NCBI RefSeq assembly: GCF_033473495.1
Contig: NC_088939.1
Location: forward strand, 930,001-994,000
DNA length: 64,000 bases
Direction: 5' to 3'
Source: Cercospora beticola
Lineage: Eukaryota > Ascomycota > Dothideomycetes > Mycosphaerellales > Mycosphaerellaceae
The notes beneath the pieces are model-generated. The model worked only from the letters and a program-made list of their open reading frames with translations. It ran no database searches and had not been told where the DNA came from. The position numbers were made by a program, and so were the translations under genes. Positions 23,019 to 32,868 of this stretch are shown here, piece after piece; the first letter of the stretch is position 1, and every line of letters starts with the position of its first letter.

Positions 23019-23889
23019 CACACACTCAGAATGAAGTCCGTCGTCTATTGGCTGACACAGTCGATAGTCGCAGTGTTCAATGGGCTCGAAGGATCAAGGT
23101 TCGTTTCCCATGCTGTTCATGGTGCGGCGCAGGCCATGTGTTCGCCGCGTGGGCGACACGAGGTTTCCGGAGATCATGCTAGATGCAGCTGCAAGGGCCG
23201 CGGGCGACGAGTATCGCATACGTTTCTGGGTCACTCATGACGATGCTTCACTCGAGATGATTGAGCCACTATTGTACTTTTCGGCCTGCAGCTACAACAA
23301 AATCAAGCCCACAACTATAGCTTGACGACACAATTTACCGTGTTCGAATTCACGTCTTGCCGATTCTCGTCGATGTTTGCTGGTCAAGCCTTTTGGACGA
23401 GCGCCATGGGTGTCAGACAAGATATCTGCCCGATTGGGAAAAGGTGAAAGATAAGGAAGTGCCGCCTTCGCCTATGCCTATCTCTGGAGACAACGCCGAA
23501 TTGATTCGACAACACTGCTCTCAAGCCGCGGCCTTCTCTTTGCTTGAGCAAGCTTGTCATTATCTTGTCGGGCTTGTTTGTACGAATGATATTTTGCTTT
23601 CGTTCTGCTAATTCTGTCGTACCAAGCTTAATAAGCAACGTTCAACACATACTATGCCTTGGACAAGGACAGGATCCTCAGAATCGGGCTGCTGCTCATC
23701 TGTCACACTTAATACCTTGGAACGTCACCCCGAGATTGATGATGCTGGTCCATTACGATGTCTGGAGCAAGCAAAAATTGACTAAGCGCGTGCAAGAAAC
23801 CAGTAACATTTGTGACCAAAAGACTATTATTACTACTAGGTTTTACATGAAACACTTTTTCACAGGTCGGGCAAGCTCCTTCAGGGCAC
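23019..23889. other. Intergenic between ammonium transporter promoter and NIS1-like gene 3' end
   Basis: No coherent coding exons. Short unrelated open frames on both strands only. An A/T-rich stretch near 23760-23880 is consistent with a 3' UTR of the minus-strand gene ending at 23890. Confidence 0.4.
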
Positions 23890-25023
23890 TCAAGAATAAT
23901 AGTTGTCCAAATTGTCCACCAATCTCAAGACCTGGCACTGGATGCTCTTTGCCTGGGCCTCGTTGCACTGCAGGATCGCACCTTGCTCAGCCTGCAGGGC
24001 ATCTTGGACGTTGCGAAGAATCGAGATGGCGCGGACTTGCGAGTCGCCTAGAATGATTGTTAGGATAGAACGGATGAGACTGATGAGCTCAGAATTCGTC
24101 TACTCACCTGGTGAAAGAGGTGGCCAAGCTGGCGGAGGTGGCTGAGGAAAGAGTGAGCATTTGTTACACTTTGTGCTGACCAGCTGGACAGACACCACTC
24201 ACGTTGTTGCAAGATTCGCCGCCGCGTCCTACTCCAACTGCTGCTGAGACATCTCCGAGGAAGCCGTTTAGCTGACCAAGATTTTGGCGACCGGTCTGGT
24301 TATTCGACTGCACGATGCTGTCGATCAGGGCATTCGCGTAGACGAGCGATGACTGGATGAGTGTTTGGGTCGAGGTCGGGAAGCAGTGGCCTGGTCTCAG
24401 AGGTAAGCATGACGACTCTCAGCCACTTCAGATGATCGTGCTGCATACCTGTTGCCGGAGGTGAGGTCGGATCGGTTGAAGGAGGCGCCGTTGTGGTGGT
24501 ATTGCTGCCAGAATCCGTCGGCGTGCTCGAGGAGCAGACATTGTTGCCTTCGATGGAGCGGACTTGCTCAGTGCTGACTTCATCGCCGTACGTGATCGGC
24601 ACGCTCCACTGAATCGTCGTGGCCCCGTTCGAGGCGCCATAAAGGGAGGTGACTACGCCGTTGAGGTACTGGCCGACATTCGTTGCTGGAGCGGTAACCT
24701 CGAAGGTAATGTTGGTAAGGACGTTTGACTTGTCTACAACTAATCAGTCCACAACGATCGTCCAGCACATATGATTCTCTTTGTTTACCTGGACCCAGAT
24801 AAAACGAGCCAAGGTATTCAGTCCCAATGAATCCGTCCGCATCAGCTCTCGGGCTCAAGGCAAAGGCAGCGACCAGATCCTTGACACTTTGGATATAGTT
24901 CTCAGTGAGCAGAGTCACCGTAAAGGTCTCGTTAACGGCAATGACCTTAGGAGCGGCAAGGCCGACAATGCGAGCGCTAGCTACACCTGCAATAGCAAGG
25001 GCCGGAATGATTTTTGACAACAT
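23890..25023 (-). CDS. Secreted NIS1-like protein with C-terminal extension
   Basis: Five exons: 25023-24789, 24733-24449, 24390-24203, 24141-24108, 24047-23890; introns of 55-60 bp; 299 residues. Seen: a signal peptide (MLSKIIPALAIAGVASA). Next comes a NIS1-type beta-sandwich core at about 18-130 with RIVGLAAPKVIAVNETFTV, TENYIQSVKDL, GSFYLGP joined to DKSNVLTNITFEV across intron 1, and GVVTSLYGASNG. A Ser/Thr/Pro linker follows at about 150-175. The helical C-terminal part (about 175-299) contains Cys in GHCFP, ESCNN, LQCNEAQ and IQCQV. The acceptor TTGTAG is chosen over the one 5 nt further because only it restores LGPDKSNV. NIS1 proteins in plant-associated fungi are secreted and can act on plant immune signalling (family knowledge). 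The long C-terminal extension is unusual for that family, so the role here is uncertain. Confidence 0.8.
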
Positions 25024-26043
25024 GTTGGGGAGAACGAGCGATGAGAGGATTCGTCTTGAGTGTTGGTGTTCTTGTTGTGCTGATGCAGGAACGGCTGCGA
25101 AGCACTTATCAGTAGCTCAGCATCGATCCTACCTCTGATGCCTACAACATGTCACGCTGCTTCGCACAGCCTCGACTCCGGCTTACTGGGCAGCTGCATC
25201 CACTGCATCATACCTTACAAACAGACCTCGCCCTCATGACGAAGAACCAAAGTCGTGCAAAACTGCAATGCAACCTTCACTAAGCAACCTCCCCATAAAT
25301 TGTCTCGCGAGCTCTTTGCCACTCGCATCCCGGAATTCTGCACGTCTAGTCAGCCACAGACAAGGATGAGCTTTCGCAAAACCAAGATGTGAAGATGCGA
25401 GTGACTGCACGACCACTTCCCATTTTCAGCCGCAGCGTTGTGCATTGCTGCGCTGGCACATGGTCGAAGGGCCGGGATAATTATTGGTTGATCTTACACG
25501 AGAAGGCTTCTAATCCTTCCCGCTGTTCTCCGTGGCTGAGGAGCCACAAGGCCACACGGCTTCGCTTGTTCCGCCAAGGAAATGCTTTTGATGCTATATT
25601 GATCTTCAGGCTGGGGAGACTCATTGTGGACACGAGGAGGGAGTATTGCCACGAGGTGAAGGTTGTTACTGTGGTGTGCGAGCGTGACATTCTCGATCTT
25701 GTGGCGTGCTGTTGTGTCTGAAGAGCAAGTGCTGATCAGATCAGGTCGACTGCACGCTCGCATTCGCGATACATGTTCTGCTCAGCTGTGCACACTCCTG
25801 TTCTTCGTAGACCGACTCTCGTGCTGTCCATCTTTTGCTCTTCTCCACTTGTTCAAGCACCACCTGGAGACAGTATTCGCCATCGCAGTAGCTGCCAAGA
25901 CCGCTTCTCACCTGAGAGACCGCCTTAACAACAGCTCCAGTCACTTTTCGTTCGCAACGTGGTTTCATAGCTGACCATGACGTCCGGAGCCCATACGATG
26001 TTGTTCGTCTTCCACCGATCAACCTCGCACCACTTCTCACGTC
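25024..26043. other. 1-kb intergenic region
   Basis: Upstream of the NIS1-like gene. Open frames at 25389-25974 and on the minus strand lack recognisable features and overlap one another. No RNA gene or repeat seen. Confidence 0.4.
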
Positions 26044-26415
26044 TCAAGCCAACCTCCACTCCAACCTCCCATCATCTCGAACACTCGGCCTTCCATCCAC
26101 AACCGACACATTATGATACTCCATAACTCCGACTTCCTGAAGCGCCACCTTTCTGTTCGCATCCGCATTTGCTCCTATCGCCAAATAATCCTCCACTTCT
26201 GAGCCTCTGGCTCGAAACACCAAATGCATTATGCCGTGAGAGTCTTGCAGTGCTTCTGCGTTAGGGTTCGGCTGTCTGTGACCCATGCTCGCCATCAACA
26301 CCAAAATATCTGATTTGAGATCGGCGACTGTATCTTTTGCGCACACGAGGTTGGCTACGGTGTGCCAGGCACACTGGATGAAGATTGGACATTGCCTTGG
26401 TCGGTCGTCAGACAT
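26044..26415 (-). CDS. Small hypothetical protein, 123 residues
   Basis: Single-exon frame, not recognised. The translation has a normal globular composition and mixed helix/strand pattern (SHGIMHLVFRARGSEVEDYL, ANRKVALQEVGVMEYHNV) with no signal peptide or membrane segment, Cys only near the N-terminus, and an ordered C-terminal half. The start at 26415 is the first ATG. It lies 309 bp downstream of the same-strand MRJP-type gene. A coding call rests only on length and amino-acid composition; it could be a short gene with an undetected intron. Confidence 0.5.
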   Translation of the reverse strand: MSDDRPRQCPIFIQCAWHTVANLVCAKDTVADLKSDILVLMASMGHRQPNPNAEALQDSHGIMHLVFRARGSEVEDYLAIGANADANRKVALQEVGVMEYHNVSVVDGRPSVRDDGRLEWRLA

Positions 26416-26722
26416 GGTTCGATATCGCGATTTCGAGTCTTGTGGCGTATGCTAGTCTTCGCTGTGCCTATATCGCGGCTCGAATGGGTGGATTGCTGGT
26501 AGAGAAGGCACATCTGCTGTACGCTCAGAAGAGCGCTTCCTGATGATCTGTGGTACTTTTGTTTGCTGCAAAATCTTCACATCAGTGAGGCAGGCATTAG
26601 CAATTTCCGAATAAGCAGATGTATTCGTGTGAAAAGTGAAAGCTGTAGTGAGGAGGTGCCATTCAATTCATTTGGGTCTGTTGATGCTACTGGCTGGGAG
26701 CGGCATCACATGCCAAGGTTCT

Positions 26723-28033
26723 CTAGTAACCAGCCTCTCTCGCAACATCAACGCCAATTTTACTGCCATTGTTAGGCAGAGGTACTCTCAGAAGCGAGTA
26801 AGGTGGCTGTCTGCGATCCTCGCCCGGTGCAAACGCTGCGCCGAAAGGTAGCTGGTTGTTCGTGAAGTACAGATACCCATCCCAGCTTACGGACAGAGTA
26901 TCAGGCCAGTTTATACGTGGATCTCTGACGAAGACCTCGTGACTCGCGTTTGCAGGGTTGAACACTGCAACAGCATTGGCCTCCGCGTGGCCGTGGTAGA
27001 TGAGGTTATTCGTGTCGGTCTCCATTCCATCAGTCACTCCCGTCTCACCCCAGTTCTGTATGGAAGCTTGTGCGAGCCATTCGGAAGTGTTTGATCGATC
27101 GCGCAGGCGCTCGGTGGGTATCGAGTACATATTGCGGCCGGCGACAAGTTTCCAGAACAGAGTCTTGCCATCTGCGGAGAGAGCAATCCCATCTGCGCCG
27201 AAGTTCGTGTAGGCGAAAGGACCGGAAGGCGCGGTGAACCCATACCGAGGGCTACCCCACTGGGTGAAGGTGAATTGCTCTTGGACGCGGACATTTGGAT
27301 TGCCGTCGAGATGGCGCCAGGTTTCGCCGGTGCCAATGTCTGCCATCACGATGCCATTGCGGCCTTCAGGCGAGGAGTCGGTAATGTAAATGATGCCTTT
27401 CCCGCTTTCGGTTACTTCCGGATTGAGGTCAATTCGAAGGTCGTTGAGGTATGAGTCCGGATATGCGACATCAGATGGGAAGACAATCGTTTGGAATACG
27501 GTATCGTTGTTCAGGTGCACGCCAATAAGCTTCGTACCTCCGGGGGACGCGCTGACGATGACTCCATTGGGAAGGGCAACTCGCCCTGTATCAAGAATCC
27601 AGGCACGATTGGCCGCGTCGATGACAATCGATTGAGAGCCGATCAGATAGTTCTCATAGTTGGCAGCGGTTGGAGGAGTGGTCGTGTAGTTGATTGCTCC
27701 TCCGGGCGGGCTGTTTATCTCTGAGCTTGGCCAGGGGACTTCAGTCGTGCCGTTGATGAGTTCAGCAATCGTGAAACGTCCATTCGTGCCATCATTTGTG
27801 TTTGCTGGATCGAGGGCACCGGGATAATTGGAAAACAGGCGACCTTCTCGAGAGACGGTGATGCCTGTGGGGAACTGGGGTTCGCCGCTGTACAGATGGA
27901 CGAGCTCAATAGCTGGGCCATAGACACCTGGATCGCTAATGAGCTGATTTATGTCGAGTCCATTGCTTGAGTTGCTCTGTGCCGATGCGAGCAGCGCAAG
28001 GCTTGCGGCAGCGAAAGTAGTTCTAAAAGTCAT
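26723..28033 (-). CDS. Secreted MRJP/yellow-family protein
   Basis: Extracellular six-bladed beta-propeller protein of the major royal jelly/yellow family; fungal members are secreted and of unknown biochemical role. 436 residues from the ATG at 28033. An upstream in-frame ATG at 28093 would hide the signal peptide and is disfavoured. Seen: signal peptide MTFRTTFAAASLALLASAQS; propeller features PQFPTGITVSREGRLFSNYP, AWILDTGRV, YLNDLRIDLN, YITDSSPEGRNGIVMADIGTG, GADGIALSADGKTLFWKLV, VTDGMETDTNNLIYHGHAEA and DTLSVSWDGYLYFTNNQLP. Several N-glycosylation sequons (NSSN, NGT, NDT, NAS) fit secretion. Single exon. Confidence 0.88.
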   Translation of the reverse strand: MTFRTTFAAASLALLASAQSNSSNGLDINQLISDPGVYGPAIELVHLYSGEPQFPTGITVSREGRLFSNYPGALDPANTNDGTNGRFTIAELINGTTEVPWPSSEINSPPGGAINYTTTPPTAANYENYLIGSQSIVIDAANRAWILDTGRVALPNGVIVSASPGGTKLIGVHLNNDTVFQTIVFPSDVAYPDSYLNDLRIDLNPEVTESGKGIIYITDSSPEGRNGIVMADIGTGETWRHLDGNPNVRVQEQFTFTQWGSPRYGFTAPSGPFAYTNFGADGIALSADGKTLFWKLVAGRNMYSIPTERLRDRSNTSEWLAQASIQNWGETGVTDGMETDTNNLIYHGHAEANAVAVFNPANASHEVFVRDPRINWPDTLSVSWDGYLYFTNNQLPFGAAFAPGEDRRQPPYSLLRVPLPNNGSKIGVDVAREAGY

Positions 28034-28676
28034 CTCGTGGATGTGGGCAATGCTCAAGAACGCAAGCACCTCGCATCGTTTGGAAGGATGCACATGCTTC
28101 TATATTCAAGGCCTAAGGTCATCACGCAAGGCATTGAGCCAAGATGCTTTTGCGCGGAGGTCCGTAGTGATGATGGTCATCAGAGTTGTTAGTGCCATTA
28201 CCGGACGTGTGCTACGTGAGCCAAGCAAGGAATAATCTATCACCAGCCGTCTTTGATGAAAGAGTTCCACGGGCGTGGCTGGATTTCCCAATGATCACGT
28301 CGATGAGATCGATGCTAGTAACGATTGTGATGTTGTGATGCATCGGATGCTCTGCGGAATCTTGGCTATCGTCACCGGGCGGGCGTTTCCTGCCGTCTGC
28401 ATGCAGGTCCCGTCCGGCCTCCAGTCCGTCTCAACTTTAAAGGAACTGCCTGCTTATTCTACTGCAAAGGCAAATATCCTGACGATTGAAGGGCTTCAAG
28501 CCGCGAAGGCGTGCGCGGCAACCAGAAAAGTTGAAGAACCTTCCTAGGCTGGAACCCACGATCACCGAGAGCGCCCGACAAGTCACAGTATTGAATCAGA
28601 TGGCCAGACTCATTCCCAGTGTGCCTTATGGAGAGGTTCTCAATTCGTTGTGTCTCTACCAAAGCCTGCACCGAGC
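28034..28676. other. Intergenic between MRJP-type and glycosyltransferase-like genes
   Basis: Promoter of the MRJP-type gene and 3' UTR of the glycosyltransferase-like gene expected. No exon, repeat or RNA gene recognised. Confidence 0.4.
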
Positions 28677-30938
28677 TCACGAAGCATCCAGTGCCTCGCC
28701 CTTCGTTCCAGCGGTGCTACTCGGAATGATCAACTTCGGCTGTTTGCTTGCTGCATCAGCGCCGACCTTTGCTGGCTCAAGCTCGTCTTCTTCGTCCGCG
28801 TCGCTCTCTTCAGCAATGTTTAATGCGCTCTCCTCGTCTTCTTCGTAGGGGTCGAAGTGAGGTACAGTCTGCTCCGCGTACATGATTGCTTGGCCAGGTA
28901 AGCAGAACAAATCGTCTGTTCTCAGAGGCTCGATCTCCCGTGCTCGAGTGATAGAGTCACCCATGCACCCTCCGATGGTCTTGCGGAAATTCTGCACGTA
29001 CTCTTCACTAAGCTCGGACAGGGCATACGATGTGGCGACCTCCCCATTGTATCCAACAAAGGGCAATTGGTAGACACCCGGAAGCTCTCCTTGGAACGGA
29101 AGCGTCTTGTGCAGCGGCATCTGGTTACGTTCAGGCTCAGCTTCGTCATGTTCCGTCAACACAGGTTGCTCTGCGGACAAGATGAAGGAATCGTCGATGT
29201 GCTCTGGTTCCGAAGACGCAGCCTTGTGCGAGTCGGCTCCTGTTCGTAAGTACTCTTCAGGTATCTGTGCCAGCTCATTGTGTATTGCGGCAAAGGTTGT
29301 GGGTGGATGCAGTACATATAAATTGCGAGCGCGCATCAGCTCCAATAAGTATTCCGCCCAAGCCGGCTCCGTCTCAGCAACCAATTTGGCATTCTTCTTC
29401 GCCTTCCCGGAATGCGAAGCCTCCAGGCGGTTTGTCAGAAAATTGTGGAAAGTTGCCCACTTATCGCCGAACACGAGCGTAGCTTTTGAAGTTGGAGCTT
29501 GGTACAAGAATGGAGCGGGATCATCATCGTCAGCTTTCACCGGCCCCGTGATCTTGTCAGCGCCCATATCGGACACTTTCGGCTGCTGAAACCCCGTCGA
29601 TCCATTGAGACATTGAAGTGGAACGTCCAGTGAGATCCCACCAAGCTCTTCCAGTGCTGTGAAGGTGGATCCAGCGTATCTGTAGTTGAGGAGGGCATAT
29701 TGCAAGTATTGGTAATATACGGAACTGACCTCGACTTGTGGGGACACAAGCAGGACATGATGATCGTTAGTCTGGGCTGGATAGAAGGATTCGACGTAGC
29801 GCAATGACGCCTGTTGCGGACTCATAAGCTCCGATGGAATACGATGGTGCACTGTAAGTAAGTTTGGCTGCAGCGAAGAATCTCTCCCTGGTGGCCAAGA
29901 GAAGGTGTTCAAATACTTTTGAAGTGCGGGTTCGACCTCAGGGGGTAGCTCGATGCTGATTCTCGGCACTTTGAGCCCGCGATAGTCTGCATTGTAAAGA
30001 CTTTGCAGCAGACGTATAAGTCGGCCAGAGCTTTCGCGCGGGGCCTGGATCACGATGTCAATCGTTGGCTTCCACCATTGAGCCAGACTGGCGGCGCTGA
30101 GCCTCGTCAGCCACAGCCATTCCTCGTATTTCCCGCGTGGTATCTCGACCAACGGTATGCCCAGGTCCTTTGTCTTCGCGTGCATCGCTTTCGTGAAATA
30201 TGCCTCCTCTTGTGCGCCATCGTCCATAATCACAACCTGAGGGTGCATGTATTCCTGAATGTGCTTCATGGCTCCTCTCACAGCTGACTCGACCCGCGAG
30301 TCACTGCTGTATTCCGCATAGTCTCCTCGCGCATCGTGCCACTGGATGGTGCAACTCCCATCGATGCCATTCAGCTCTTGAATGTCGTCGAGTGGAAGGG
30401 GGCTCCGTCCAAATACTGCAAACTGTACCTCATTCCTCTCTTTTCCAGCCATTTCACATGCCATGGGCACGAGGTTGGCGAGACTCTTCATTGAAGCTGC
30501 TGCGAACAACACATTGCGATTGTGGTGGTATGAGCCCATTGCCTTCGAAACCTTCTGTAGTGAGCCGCCTAGTCGGTAGAACCTGGTAACTCCATTGTAG
30601 TAGTGTTGAGACTGCTCATCTTCCACACTGTCCACGTCCCGAGGCGGAGCGCCCTTTGGCTCTCTTGATTTAGCGGTATCGTATCCTGCAAAGGTGCGTG
30701 CTGGCTTCGGGTGGAAGCTCTCTGTTTGGTATCCAGCACCTAATCCTCCTGGGACGTACAAATGAACGATGTAGACCAAGAACAGCACTCCCAGTACCAC
30801 CATCACTCTCCGTCTCCTCCATCTCAATGGAAAGGTCGCCGCCATCGTGGCCGGTGGTGAATGCGATCGCCTCGGGCGGAAGAAGTCGTCATCGCGTTTC
30901 CCGATCTCCTCGTCTCTCGCGAGTGCCATGCGGCGCAT
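28677..30938 (-). CDS. Type II membrane glycosyltransferase-like protein
   Basis: Single exon, 753 residues. Seen: a short cytosolic N-terminus with an Arg cluster, then one signal-anchor (about residues 45-63, VMVVLGVLFLVYIVHLYVPG). The luminal domain has GT-A-like features: FAVFGRSPLPLDDI, VVIMDDGAQEEAYF, DIVIQAPRESSGRLIRLLQS followed by a nucleotide-sugar-type strand pattern, and a conserved-looking HHVLLVSPQVEVSSVYYQYL segment. A very acidic tail follows (DPYEEDEES, ESDADEEDELEP). The layout fits a Golgi type II glycosyltransferase of the fungal family often annotated glycosyltransferase 2. No canonical DXD in an invariant context could be assigned, so donor, acceptor and activity are not inferred. 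Start: the first ATG at 30938; a second in-frame ATG (residue 32) also precedes the anchor. Confidence 0.65.
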   Translation of the reverse strand: MRRMALARDEEIGKRDDDFFRPRRSHSPPATMAATFPLRWRRRRVMVVLGVLFLVYIVHLYVPGGLGAGYQTESFHPKPARTFAGYDTAKSREPKGAPPRDVDSVEDEQSQHYYNGVTRFYRLGGSLQKVSKAMGSYHHNRNVLFAAASMKSLANLVPMACEMAGKERNEVQFAVFGRSPLPLDDIQELNGIDGSCTIQWHDARGDYAEYSSDSRVESAVRGAMKHIQEYMHPQVVIMDDGAQEEAYFTKAMHAKTKDLGIPLVEIPRGKYEEWLWLTRLSAASLAQWWKPTIDIVIQAPRESSGRLIRLLQSLYNADYRGLKVPRISIELPPEVEPALQKYLNTFSWPPGRDSSLQPNLLTVHHRIPSELMSPQQASLRYVESFYPAQTNDHHVLLVSPQVEVSSVYYQYLQYALLNYRYAGSTFTALEELGGISLDVPLQCLNGSTGFQQPKVSDMGADKITGPVKADDDDPAPFLYQAPTSKATLVFGDKWATFHNFLTNRLEASHSGKAKKNAKLVAETEPAWAEYLLELMRARNLYVLHPPTTFAAIHNELAQIPEEYLRTGADSHKAASSEPEHIDDSFILSAEQPVLTEHDEAEPERNQMPLHKTLPFQGELPGVYQLPFVGYNGEVATSYALSELSEEYVQNFRKTIGGCMGDSITRAREIEPLRTDDLFCLPGQAIMYAEQTVPHFDPYEEDEESALNIAEESDADEEDELEPAKVGADAASKQPKLIIPSSTAGTKGEALDAS

Positions 30939-31538
30939 AGCAACCTGAATGGCATGTGTTGCCAGCGTCAGTCGATGAGCACGACGATTTCTGATGTTTC
31001 ACAATCTGATGTGCATTGCTGTGGATTGTCAGCTTGGGACATCCCAGCTGTTGGGGAGTTGCGTGAACCAACATGCGATCTTGCTGTCTCACAACTGGCA
31101 TGGAAGTGTCTTGGCATGCATAGAAAGATCAACCAGGGTTTTAGCTTCTTGTTCACGGGCGTGGTGGCTGAACTAAGAGCCGATAGTGCCTTTTACCAGA
31201 GCGGGCGTTCTAGTTTCACGATCATGCAGGATGAACGCCTATTAGGATGATAAGAAGAAAAGGGAGAAGAAAACATGTACCACAGATAGATGGGGTGATG
31301 ATCACAGACCAGTCTGCTGGTCGCCAGTTTTGAAGTGTCACAGCCAAATCATGAAATTCTGGGTATTTCTTCGTATCTCTTCAGCATTCCCAAGCTGCGA
31401 CGGTAGCATAAGCCTCGAGAGCGGCCGTGAAACCTCTCGACACGCCGCAACCGTATTGGATGTGTCTGCGCGGTACAGCATGGGCACAACTCAATTTACT
31501 TCAATGTCGCGTTTTCGTCTGCCAGGTACGCTCGCGGC
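30939..31538. other. Intergenic between glycosyltransferase-like gene promoter and FIP1 3' end
   Basis: About 600 bp. Open frames on both strands lack family features. Should contain the glycosyltransferase-like promoter and FIP1 3' UTR. Confidence 0.4.
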
Positions 31539-32680
31539 TTACCATCTGCCCCTCCCTCTCCTACCTCCTCGGTGTCCACCCCCACCACCGCCGCCGCCGC
31601 CCATCTGTTGCTGCTGCTCTTGCTGAAAGATGGCCATCTGTTGTGGACTGAGCCCTTCCATACTCATATTGCCTGCAGCAGGACCCTGGGGAGGCTGAAA
31701 GCCTTGGCCAGGTTGTGGGTGCGGTGATGTCCCACTGTCATTACCCACTCCTGGCCCTTGCCCAAAGCCTTGTGGTCCTCCAGGCGGCATCCCCATCCCT
31801 GGTCCTCCCATACCTGGAGGCATACCGCCCTGCGACATAAATTGCTGCACAAATTCGAGCGGAATTCCGGACTGCTGCGCGATCATATGTGGGTCCATGC
31901 CCATCATGTCAGGCGGCGGCCCACTCTGTTGTTGTCCACCCACACCAAGCATAGCCTTCAATGACGCATCTTCCTGCTTAAGTTGGCCGATGGTTCCAGT
32001 CATTTCTTGCTGCCGTAGACTGTACTGCGTCCATGTGTACTCGTCGAAGCCGTAGTTGAAGTAGTCGGTCTGATCGGTACCAGGTAATCGCCAAGGTTTC
32101 GAGTGTTCGGCGAGATCAGCGTCGATGTCGACTGCTACGATGGGTTTCCCATTTGTCCATACTGGGACCTGGTTGATATCGAGCTGGCTTGTGCGGACTT
32201 CGGGAAAGTCCCTACCTTCCTTGCTATTGTGTGTGAGGACGCCCTTGATGGCAGTGGGCGGTGCTGCCGAGCCAGCTCGAGGCGCATCTTCCCTCTTCAC
32301 CGGCGTACCGCCTCTCTTATCTGATTCAATTTTGACAGCTTTCGAGGGTGGTTCCTTCTTCTGTGCCTTTGCTGCTTTTGATCCGGGACTGCGCGACGTT
32401 AGATGGGTAAGACTGACAACCATGCGACTCGACTTACGGCGGTTCGGCTTTTGCGCCTTCTGGACGTTCTAAGGTGAATTGTACGTCCTATCATACTGGT
32501 CAGCCATGGGTAGCAGTCATAATGTACGCTGTGACATACGTCGTCGCTACTATCGTCGTCTTCGTCCTCAGATACGTCCATCGCGTCCTTTTCATGTTCC
32601 CCTGCGTTCGTTGCTGTCTGCTCCTCTTGTTTGATGCCGTCGCCACCTCCGCCATAGAAATCGTCTTCCTCGTCCTCCAT
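31539..32680 (-). CDS. FIP1: Pre-mRNA polyadenylation factor Fip1
   Basis: Subunit of the cleavage and polyadenylation factor that tethers poly(A) polymerase. Three exons: 32680-32540, 32487-32438, 32388-31539 (introns of 52 and 49 bp); 346 residues. Seen: acidic N-terminus MEDEEDDFYGGGG and an acidic run. DVQFTLERPEGAKAEPP is assembled across introns 1-2. The Fip1 signature is at about residues 163-188 (RLPGTDQTDYFNYGFDEYTW). The tail is Gln/Gly/Met/Pro-rich and ends in an RG-rich GGRRGRGRW. Start: the 32680 ATG gives the typical Fip1 N-terminus; the frame stays open upstream for over 50 codons but contains no ATG. It diverges from VPS11, with 188 bp between starts. Confidence 0.95.
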
Positions 32681-32868
32681 CGCGTCGCGTCGGTCGTGGA
32701 TTCGTGGCGGATGAAAGTGGCTTGGCTTTGAGCTATTGTTGAAGCTCGAGGTGAACGCGCCGTCGGGTGAAGCTCGGCGTTTGAGCGCGCCGACCTGCAC
32801 ATCGCCTGGTGCACTCCAGGCACGCACTCCATCTCCGTTCACAATCCAAGTGATATGGATCGACGACG
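32681..32868. promoter_or_regulatory. Compact bidirectional promoter, FIP1 / VPS11
   Basis: Only 188 bp separate the two start codons, so both core promoters and both 5' UTRs must fit or overlap here. The FIP1 frame stays open across nearly all of it without an ATG. No TATA box was identified. Confidence 0.6.

Noticed and set aside
27951..28235. Upstream ATG at 28093 for the MRJP-type protein and plus-strand frames there
   Set aside because: The upstream start would bury the signal peptide; the plus frames are antisense shadows.
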